A DNA stretch of 64,000 nucleotides from Jatrophihabitans sp. GAS493 (GTDB taxonomy: Bacteria; Actinomycetota; Actinomycetes; Mycobacteriales; Jatrophihabitantaceae), in assembly GCF_900230215.1 (NCBI RefSeq), contig NZ_LT907982.1, positions 4,325,568-4,389,567 on the forward strand, written 5' to 3'. The stretch's first letter is position 1, and each line of letters opens with the position of its first letter. The position numbers and the translations under genes were made by a program. The notes under the pieces are model-generated. The model ran no database searches and had not been told where the DNA came from. It worked only from the letters and a program-made list of their open reading frames with translations. Below, piece after piece: positions 1 to 6,561 of the stretch.

Positions 1-212
1 CCGGCCGGATGATGTGGCTCTTCTTCCTCACCACCGAGCTTGACCCGTTCGACGCCTACGACGGGCACCTGGAGATCTACCGGTCGATCGCGTCGGGGAA
101 CCAGCGGGTTGCCGAGGCGGTCGCCTATGCGCACATCGAGCGCGACCGCGACGAGTCGCTCGGCTTCCTCGATCAGCTCGGCGGCGGGGAGAGCTGCCGG
201 AACGCCGAATAG
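1..212 (+). CDS. GntR-family regulator, FCD domain (3' end only)
   Basis: Only the C-terminal ~69 codons are in the window; the gene enters from the left edge in the frame beginning at base 3 and stops with TAG at 210-212. The helical pattern HLEIYRSIASGN followed by a second helix AVAYAHIERDRDESL resembles the last helices of the FCD ligand-binding domain of GntR regulators, including the terminal metal-ligand-type His region. FCD regulators usually sense carboxylates or pathway intermediates and control neighbouring catabolic genes. The gene converges on the ureide/hydantoin operon and overlaps its last gene by 40 bases. It is the natural candidate to bind the palindrome at 3420-3435. The DNA-binding domain is outside the window, so the family call rests on a short stretch. 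Confidence 0.55.
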   Translation, partial: GRMMWLFFLTTELDPFDAYDGHLEIYRSIASGNQRVAEAVAYAHIERDRDESLGFLDQLGGGESCRNAE

Positions 213-1084
213 ATATGCCGCGGCTGGGTGAACCAGACCTCGGCGCTGTGCGCAGTCAGATGCTGCAGCGCCCGGGTCAGCCTCCGCAGCCGAAACGGCG
301 CACCGGAGATGAACGAGTGCACAACGATGCTCATCACCAGCGGCTGCTCCTGGGCCGCCAGCAGCAACTCATCGAACTCGTCGACGATCATCTCGGCGAA
401 CTCGCCGGCCGAGGCACCCCGTCCGATGATCGTCGAGCTGTCGTTGAGCTCCAGCGCGTACGGAATCGTCAGTAGCGGGCGCGAACCGGTAGACAGCCAC
501 ACCGGCTGATCATCCATCCGCAGGTCGAGCACGTACTCGTAGCCGGCTGCGACCAATGAATCAAGGGTGTTCGGAGTATGGGTCAACCACGGACTCGACC
601 AGCCGAGCGGGGGCACGCCCTCCTCCGCCGCGATCCGAGACGCGACCGCCCGAAGGTAGGCGAGTTCCTCATTCGGCGCGAAGTCGGCCAGCGAGTCGGA
701 GTTGGAGAGCCCATGCCCGACGACCTCGCTGCCGTGCCGCCGCGCGGCCGCCGTCACCGCAGCCGCCTCGTCGTACACATCGGTGTTGAGCAGCATCGTC
801 GAGGGGATGCCGAGTTCGGCCAGGCGATCGAGCAGCCGGAACGCGCCGACCCGATTGCCGTAGTCGCGCCACGACGTGTTCATCACGTCGGGCTCCCCGG
901 AGCTCGGCAGCAGGTTCTCGGTTAGCCCGTCGCCGAAACGGTAGGACTCCACGCCGAGCGCGACGTAGACCGCGAGCTTCTTTCCGCCGGGCCAGTGTCC
1001 GGCCGGTCGCTCGATGATCGGTGAGTAGCCGTACGGACTGCGATACCCAGCCGCCGCGGCGCTGCTCGCCGGTCGATCGCTCAT
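173..1084 (-). CDS. Polysaccharide deacetylase-fold (NodB/PuuE-like) hydrolase
   Basis: A 303-residue protein of the carbohydrate-esterase-4 / NodB fold, in the group that includes allantoinase-like PuuE proteins. Visible landmarks are AVYVALGVESYRFG near residues 38-51 (where classical NodB has the metal-binding TFDD), RVGAFRLLDRLAELGIPST near 78-96, the EVVGHGLSNSD segment (His-containing metal motif) and WSSPWLTHTPNT. The TFDD aspartates are absent, as in PuuE-type proteins that act on cyclic amides rather than sugars. It is the last gene of a three-gene minus-strand operon, its ATG overlapping the stop of the amidohydrolase by one base. With an amidohydrolase and a hydantoin-racemase homologue upstream, a role in hydantoin/allantoin-like ring opening is inferred. 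The substrate cannot be read from sequence. Confidence 0.75.
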   Translation of the reverse strand: MSDRPASSAAAAGYRSPYGYSPIIERPAGHWPGGKKLAVYVALGVESYRFGDGLTENLLPSSGEPDVMNTSWRDYGNRVGAFRLLDRLAELGIPSTMLLNTDVYDEAAAVTAAARRHGSEVVGHGLSNSDSLADFAPNEELAYLRAVASRIAAEEGVPPLGWSSPWLTHTPNTLDSLVAAGYEYVLDLRMDDQPVWLSTGSRPLLTIPYALELNDSSTIIGRGASAGEFAEMIVDEFDELLLAAQEQPLVMSIVVHSFISGAPFRLRRLTRALQHLTAHSAEVWFTQPRHIYSAFRQLSPPPS

Positions 1085-2619
1085 CAGCCGGTCACCCAGC
1101 GGTTCATCCCGACGTCGGTGGTACGGGCCCGATTGACCATCGCCTGGTAGTTCGGCAGCACTCGCTGCACGTCCTGGTAGGCCCCGGCTCGGGCACGCCG
1201 GGTCTTGGCGAAGAGCGCCCGGGCCTCATCCAGCAACGCCGGCTCATCCACGGTGACGATCTGCCCCTCCTCGAAGACGATCCGGCCGGCCACCATGGTC
1301 AGCACCACCGACTCGCCGGAGTGGCAGTAGACGAGCTGCTTCTCGATGTCGTTGAGCGGGGTAAAGGGCAGGGTATGCAGATCGAGCAACGCCAGATCGG
1401 CCAGATAGCCGGGGTGGATGGCCCCCAGTTGATGGGACTGCAGCAGCGCCCGGGCTCCCCCGTCGAAGAGGCAGTTCAACACCTCTCCGGCGGTTGGCCA
1501 CTGGTCACTCTCCAGGCCGCTGATGTTGTGGATCAGCCCGGCCATCTTCAGCACCGGCCACATGTTCACCGAGTCGTCGCAGATCGCCTCGTCCACGCCG
1601 AGGCAGATCGGGATACCCCGCTCGGCGACCCGGCGAAAGGGCATCACCCCGCTGCCCAGGCGCAGGTTGCTGATCGGATTGTGCGCGACGGTGGCCCCGG
1701 CGGCGGCGATCAGGTCAAGATCGGCGTCATCCACCCAGACGGCGTGGATGACGTTCATCCGGTTACTGAGCAGGCCGTGGTCGGCGGTGTACCGGACCAG
1801 GGAATGCCCGCCCATCCGTGGCAGTTCGCGGGCCAGCGTCCGCTGCAGCTTGGTCTCCAGCATGTGCGCGAACAACGGCAGATTGTGCCGGCGGCTGAGG
1901 TCGTCAATGGCTTCGAAGTATCCGACCGAGACGCGCTGCGGCGCCGAGACCGAGACGGCCGCGGTCAACCGTCCGGACTCCGCGCCGTGCCAGTTGCTGA
2001 TCAGATGGTCATACATCTTCAGCAACTCCCGGCTGTTCATCGGCGCGGGCGCGGTGAGAGCGCGCTGGAACTCCCGGTCGCCGGACATCACCGGCAGCTT
2101 CTCCGCTTCGGGTAGCTCCGGCTGGTCGAGCGCGACGCTGGCCCGGATTCCGGCGTCGGCATAGGCCTGCATCACCGCGTCGATGATCTCTGGCTCTGGG
2201 TACGGCATCAGGAAGGCATCGTCCTGCACCGCGGTGGTGCCGGTGCGCAGCATCTGCAGAATCGCCAGCATCGTGCGTAGATACGCCTCGCGCGGCGTAG
2301 CCCGGAACTCTGCTCCGGCTGGCGACTCCATGAGCATGAACAGCTCCAACGGCAGGCTGTCGAAGGAGCCCTTCAGGTGGTTGGCCGGCGAGTGGAAATG
2401 CGCGTTGATGAGCCCGGGTATCAGCAGGTGATGGCCGTGACCTTCGATGATCCGAGTGGATTCGCTGATCCACCGCCGGGCCTCAGCACCGATGGCCGCG
2501 ACGCGCTCGTCGTCGACCAGCACGTCCGTCGCCGCGGTGATGCTCCCGGCCACCGAGGCGTCGTAGACGAGCACGTCGCGGAACAGGATGCTCGACGAGC
2601 CACCGGTCACGCCCGTCAT
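1084..2619 (-). CDS. Amidohydrolase-superfamily deaminase/hydrolase
   Basis: A 511-residue metal-dependent hydrolase of the cytosine-deaminase/chlorohydrolase (AtzA/TrzN/SsnA) branch. The N-terminal beta-sandwich strand (LFRDVLVYD) leads to the metal motif LINAHFHSPANH near residues 69-80 (HxH). Further ligands appear as LPLFAHMLET, MNVIHAVWVDDADL (His) and CLGVDEAICDD (Asp). The C-terminal strand pair (HPGYLADLALLDLH) rebuilds the small beta domain, so the protein is complete. Its ATG overlaps the racemase stop in an ATGA arrangement, showing translational coupling. Inferred role: hydrolysis of a ring amide or amino group on a heterocyclic ureide, with the racemase and deacetylase-fold enzyme. 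Guanine deaminase-like or atrazine-type activity cannot be excluded. Confidence 0.85.
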   Translation of the reverse strand: MTGVTGGSSSILFRDVLVYDASVAGSITAATDVLVDDERVAAIGAEARRWISESTRIIEGHGHHLLIPGLINAHFHSPANHLKGSFDSLPLELFMLMESPAGAEFRATPREAYLRTMLAILQMLRTGTTAVQDDAFLMPYPEPEIIDAVMQAYADAGIRASVALDQPELPEAEKLPVMSGDREFQRALTAPAPMNSRELLKMYDHLISNWHGAESGRLTAAVSVSAPQRVSVGYFEAIDDLSRRHNLPLFAHMLETKLQRTLARELPRMGGHSLVRYTADHGLLSNRMNVIHAVWVDDADLDLIAAAGATVAHNPISNLRLGSGVMPFRRVAERGIPICLGVDEAICDDSVNMWPVLKMAGLIHNISGLESDQWPTAGEVLNCLFDGGARALLQSHQLGAIHPGYLADLALLDLHTLPFTPLNDIEKQLVYCHSGESVVLTMVAGRIVFEEGQIVTVDEPALLDEARALFAKTRRARAGAYQDVQRVLPNYQAMVNRARTTDVGMNRWVTG

Positions 2620-3341
2620 AGTTTCGGCTCCAGTTTCGGCTCCAGCCGCGACGGGCGGGCGAAAGTATTCGCCCGTGATGTCGTGAGTCCCTGGGCGAGC
2701 AACCCCTCCACCATCGTTACCGCGGCCAGCACGCCGTCGATCACCGGCACTCCCAAGCGATGCCGCAAAGGGGCTACCAGGTCGGTGAGTCCGGAGCAGC
2801 CGAGCACGATGGCCTCGGCGTCGTCGTCGGCGATCGCGGCCCGCGCCTCGTCGGCGAAGAGCTCGAGAAACTCCGTGGACCCCTCCTCCACCTCGGCGAC
2901 GGCAACCTCGACGGCCCGCACGCTGCAGCGATGATCCAATCCGAGCGTTCGGAGCACCCGATCGGACTGCTCCATCGTGCGGCGCGGCATGGTCACGATG
3001 CTGAACCGGTGGGCCAGCAGCGCGGCCGTCATCAGGGCCGCCTCCGTCATGCCGACGACCGGGCCGGTGGCTACTTCGCGGGCCGCCGGAACGCCGGTGT
3101 CACCGAAGCAGGCGACGACGTAGCCGTCCACGCCCAGTTCCTCGCCGCGGCGAATCTCCTCCAGCACTCCGACGGCACCCCATACCTCGTCGACGTGGCT
3201 CTCGACCGAGCTGACTCCTTTGGTCGGCGTCGCGCCCAGCAGTTCGGTGCCGGGGGCGGCGACGGATGCGGCGGCGGCCACCACCGCGTCGGTCATGGCC
3301 CGCGTCGTGTTCGGGTTCACGACCATGATCCGACGACTCAC
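2616..3341 (-). CDS. Asp/Glu/hydantoin racemase family protein
   Basis: A 241-residue member of the Asp/Glu/hydantoin racemase superfamily, which inverts a chiral carbon with two cysteines. The N-terminal RIMVVNPNTT signature is typical of hydantoin racemases. The catalytic cysteines are visible as VVACFGDTG (about residue 79) and IVLGCSGLTDL (about residue 179). It is the first gene of the operon and probably makes hydantoin-type substrates available to the downstream hydrolases irrespective of stereochemistry. The C-terminus ends in a short duplicated tail (LEPK LEPK L), a direct repeat at the DNA level (GTTTCGGCTCCA) that may have arisen by slippage. A maleate isomerase-like function is the main alternative. 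Confidence 0.85.
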   Translation of the reverse strand: MSRRIMVVNPNTTRAMTDAVVAAAASVAAPGTELLGATPTKGVSSVESHVDEVWGAVGVLEEIRRGEELGVDGYVVACFGDTGVPAAREVATGPVVGMTEAALMTAALLAHRFSIVTMPRRTMEQSDRVLRTLGLDHRCSVRAVEVAVAEVEEGSTEFLELFADEARAAIADDDAEAIVLGCSGLTDLVAPLRHRLGVPVIDGVLAAVTMVEGLLAQGLTTSRANTFARPSRLEPKLEPKL

Positions 3342-3419
3342 GCAGGCTCCTCGAACGACGGGCAGGCTAAGCGGGGAAGCTAAGCCGACAGGCTCGACCG
3401 GCGGCGAGACGCTGGGGGC

Positions 3420-3435
3420 AAACGGTATACCGTTT
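3420..3435. promoter_or_regulatory. Perfect 16-bp palindrome, candidate GntR/FCD operator
   Basis: The sequence AAACGGTATACCGTTT is a perfect 16-bp palindrome 79 bases upstream of the racemase start codon, between the kup stop and the catabolic operon. GntR/FCD regulators (FadR, VanR type) commonly bind palindromes centred on GTATAC, as here. The nearest regulator of that family is the partial gene at the left edge. The assignment is inferred. Confidence 0.55.
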
Positions 3436-3485
3436 CGTGTTTCCGGCGTGTGTCAGTTCGCGGGGCGCCGACAGGAGCAGCGCGG

Positions 3486-5519
3486 CTAGACCTCGACCTG
3501 CGATCCCATGATGACGGTCTGGTCCTCCGGCAGATCGAAGAAGCCGACCGGGTTCGCCGCGTTTCGGGCCAGCGTGATGAACAGCTTCTTGCGCCATCGC
3601 ATCATGCCCGGCGCGCGGGTGACGCTGAGGCTGGCCCGCGAGACGAAGTACGACGTGCGCTCAGGGTCCAACTCGAACTCCGGGTCGCCGGGCGTGCCGT
3701 AGCGGCCCAGCACCTCGGGGATGTTCGGCTCGTCGAAGAAGCCGTAGCGCATCGTCACGTGGACGATTCCATCGGTCGGTGACCCCAGATGATCGATCGT
3801 CACCTGATCGGTGGGATCGATATGCGGCACGTTCCGTGGCTCGGCCGAGAAGATGATGACGGTCTTGTGCAGCACCCCGTTGTGGGTGACGTTCGCCCGC
3901 AGGGCCAGCGGTGTGGTCTCCTTCGACGGATGCGGGAAGACCGCCGTCCCGGGGATCCGCAGCACCTTCTGCTCCTTCATCTCATCGATGAAGGACAGCA
4001 GCGGACCCTCCGAGGAGATCCGGTTGTCGGTGACGATGTCGCGTCCCCGTCGCCACGTCGTCATGACGGTGAAGACCAGCGCGGCGATCAGTAGCGGCAG
4101 CCAACCGCCGTGGCCGATCTTGGTCAGGTTGGCCGCGAAGAAGGTGAACTCGGTGCCGCCGAAGACCACCGCCATCAGCACCAGCTTCCAGGTGGCCCAG
4201 TGCCAGCGTCCGCGGGCGACGTAGAGCAGTAACACGGTGTCGATGAGTAGCGCCCCGGTGACCGACACCCCGTAGGCGGTGGCCAACCGAGCCGAGCTGC
4301 GGAAGAGCAGCATCAATACCAGAACACCCACGAAAAGCACGGCGTTGACCACCGGCAGGTACACCTGGCCGGCCGAGGCGTCGGAGGTCTGACGCACCGT
4401 CAACGGCGGCAGCAGCCCGAGTTGGCTGGCCTGCCGCGACACCGAGAAGGCGCCGGAGATGACGGCCTGAGAGGCGATCACGGTGGCCCCCGTCGCGAGG
4501 ATCACCATCGGCAGCCGGGCCCACCCCGGCAGCAGCAGGAAGAACGGGTTGGAGACCGCCGACGGATCGTGCAGGATCAGACCCCCCTGCCCGAGATACT
4601 GCAGGGTAAGCGCGGGGAAGACGATGAAGAACCAGGCCCGGCGGATCGGCGGCCGTCCGAAGTGCCCCATGTCGGCGTAGAGGGCCTCGGCCCCGGTGAT
4701 GCACAGGACGATCGCCCCCATGGCGATGAAAGTGGTCTTGGGGTGGCTGGTTATGAAGGCGAAGGCGTAGGTCGGCGAGATACCGCGGATGACGCTCGGC
4801 TCATGCGCCACCCCGCGCAGACCGGAGAGGGCCAGACAGGTGAACCAGACCAGCATGACCGGCCCGAAGAGGGCGCCGACCTTGTGGGTGCCGAAGCGCT
4901 GTACGGCGAAGAGGACCGTCAGGATGGTGATCGCGATCGGCAGCACCCAGTCGTGGAGGCTCGGTTGAACGACGGTGACACCCTCGACCGCGGAGAGCAC
5001 CGAGATGGCCGGCGTGATCACCGAGTCCCCGTAGAAGAGACTGGCCCCGATCACCGCCAGCAGCAGCACCTTCACCGTGCGCTTCGAATCGATACCGAAG
5101 GCGCGGCGGGCCAGTGCGGCCAGCGCCATCACCCCGCCCTCGCCGTCGTTGTCGGCGCGCATCACGATCATGACGTACTTGATCGACACGATCAGGGTCA
5201 CTGACCAGAAGACCATCGAGATGACGCCGAAGACGTCATCCGGGGTCGGCCGGACGGCGTGGTTGTCGATCGAGAAGACGGTCTGCAGGCCGTAGAGCGG
5301 GCTGGTGCCGATGTCGCCGAAGACGACGCCGAGGGCGGCCAGGGTGATCCCGGCCTGCATCTTGGAGCGCCGCCGGGACGGGTGCAGGGCGACTTCGGAC
5401 GAGGCCTTGGTCACTGTCTCCCCGGCCGGTGGCGCGGTCTCCGAACCAAAGACCGGCCCGTGATCACCAGCGCCGGTACTCGATCCATCGGCACCGGGCT
5501 GCACTGCGCTCTCGTCCAC
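3486..5519 (-). CDS. kup: Kup-type potassium uptake transporter
   Basis: A K+/H+ symporter of the Kup/HAK/KT family. The signature FGDIGTSPLYGLQTVF follows a basic N-terminus, then about twelve hydrophobic segments are visible (for example SMVFWSVTLIVSIKYV, KVLLLAVIGASLFYGDS, VILATGATVIASQAVIS) and a hydrophilic C-terminal domain of about 170 residues, as usual for the family. The open frame extends to a TTG at 5564, but a GTG at 5519 has a better ribosome-binding sequence (AGGATAGG, suitable spacing) and is preferred; about 50 non-conserved residues precede the first core motif either way. It is monocistronic, divergent from the DUF1206 gene and separated from the downstream catabolic operon by 144 bases. 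No c-di-AMP riboswitch was recognised upstream. Confidence 0.93.
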   Translation of the reverse strand: MDESAVQPGADGSSTGAGDHGPVFGSETAPPAGETVTKASSEVALHPSRRRSKMQAGITLAALGVVFGDIGTSPLYGLQTVFSIDNHAVRPTPDDVFGVISMVFWSVTLIVSIKYVMIVMRADNDGEGGVMALAALARRAFGIDSKRTVKVLLLAVIGASLFYGDSVITPAISVLSAVEGVTVVQPSLHDWVLPIAITILTVLFAVQRFGTHKVGALFGPVMLVWFTCLALSGLRGVAHEPSVIRGISPTYAFAFITSHPKTTFIAMGAIVLCITGAEALYADMGHFGRPPIRRAWFFIVFPALTLQYLGQGGLILHDPSAVSNPFFLLLPGWARLPMVILATGATVIASQAVISGAFSVSRQASQLGLLPPLTVRQTSDASAGQVYLPVVNAVLFVGVLVLMLLFRSSARLATAYGVSVTGALLIDTVLLLYVARGRWHWATWKLVLMAVVFGGTEFTFFAANLTKIGHGGWLPLLIAALVFTVMTTWRRGRDIVTDNRISSEGPLLSFIDEMKEQKVLRIPGTAVFPHPSKETTPLALRANVTHNGVLHKTVIIFSAEPRNVPHIDPTDQVTIDHLGSPTDGIVHVTMRYGFFDEPNIPEVLGRYGTPGDPEFELDPERTSYFVSRASLSVTRAPGMMRWRKKLFITLARNAANPVGFFDLPEDQTVIMGSQVEV

Positions 5520-5694
5520 GTGCCTATCCTGCACCCTCGCCTGCGGATAGGTGCTCAGGGTCAACGGCGAACTGACGTGTTGTTTCGGCGCTAGGGCTGC
5601 GGGGTAAACAACACAGCAGCAGGCTGGGCATGGGCGTCACCGGTACCGAGGTGCGCTCGCCAGCAGGGGACACCAAATCGATGAGGCAACCGCG

Positions 5695-6561
5695 ATGACC
5701 CAAGTTCGTGAATCCTTCACGGCGGCACACCGTGCCACCTCCAGTGTGGCCGATAGTGCCGCCGACAGCCGGACGATGACCGGGTTGGCGCGCTTCGGTC
5801 TCGTCGCCCACGGCTTCATCTACCTGCTCGTGGGCTGGATCGCCGCGCAGATCGCGCTCGGCCACGGTGGTCAGGAGGCCGATCAGCATGGGGCACTGGC
5901 CGAGGTGGCCAAGCACTCCTTCGGCATCGCACTGCTCTGGCTGCTGGCCGTCGGATTCGCCGCGTATGCCATCTGGCGCATCAGTGAGGCCATCTCGGGG
6001 AGCGGGGTCGACGGCGACAAGACCAAGGGCCGGCTGAAGTCGGCCGGTCGGGGTGTGATCTACGGAATTCTCTGCGTCTCCACGGTCACGTTCATCCTCG
6101 GTAGCTCCCGCCAGTCCCAGGATCAGAAGCACGCGACCCTGACGGCGCGGGTCATGCAGCACGACCTCGGCCGCTGGCTGGTCGGAGTGGTCGGGCTGGT
6201 GTTGATCGTCGCGGGCATCGTCATGGTGGTCGGCGGCCTGAAGAAGAAGTTCGAGAAGGAACTGCGCCTGGACGAACTCACCGGCGCCACCCGCACCTGG
6301 GTGCTGCGACTCGGCCTGGTGGGAACCGTCGCCCGTGGGGTCGTCTTCGTGATCACTGGCCTGCTGGTGCTCGACGCGGCGATCAGTTTCGACCCGAAGA
6401 AGGCAACCGGAATGGACGGGGCCCTGCGCACACTGGCCGATCGACCGTTCGGGGCCTGGCTGCTGGGCCTGGTCGCGCTAGGCCTGATCGCCTTCGGGCT
6501 CTTCGGTTTCGCTCAGGCCCGCTGGGCCAAGACCAGCCGGAGTGAGCCCATCGGCCGATAA
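5695..6561 (+). CDS. DUF1206 integral membrane protein
   Basis: A 288-residue protein made of three DUF1206 units, each a pair of transmembrane helices. Unit starts are recognisable as LARFGLVAHGFIYLLVGW (about residues 31-48), LKSAGRGVIYGILCVSTV and LRLGLVGTVARGVVFVITG, each with the family pattern of a basic residue, G and an (R/H)G pair ahead of a hydrophobic helix. The function of DUF1206 is unknown. The gene is common in actinobacteria and is often found alone. Its 3' end overlaps the 3' end of the gene on the other strand by 84 bases, which is long for a tail-to-tail overlap. Confidence 0.85.
   Translation: MTQVRESFTAAHRATSSVADSAADSRTMTGLARFGLVAHGFIYLLVGWIAAQIALGHGGQEADQHGALAEVAKHSFGIALLWLLAVGFAAYAIWRISEAISGSGVDGDKTKGRLKSAGRGVIYGILCVSTVTFILGSSRQSQDQKHATLTARVMQHDLGRWLVGVVGLVLIVAGIVMVVGGLKKKFEKELRLDELTGATRTWVLRLGLVGTVARGVVFVITGLLVLDAAISFDPKKATGMDGALRTLADRPFGAWLLGLVALGLIAFGLFGFAQARWAKTSRSEPIGR

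Noticed and set aside
1021-2115. 364-codon plus-strand frame opposite the amidohydrolase gene
   Set aside because: It is the antisense shadow of a clearly conserved amidohydrolase; similar shadows occur under most genes here because of high GC at third positions.
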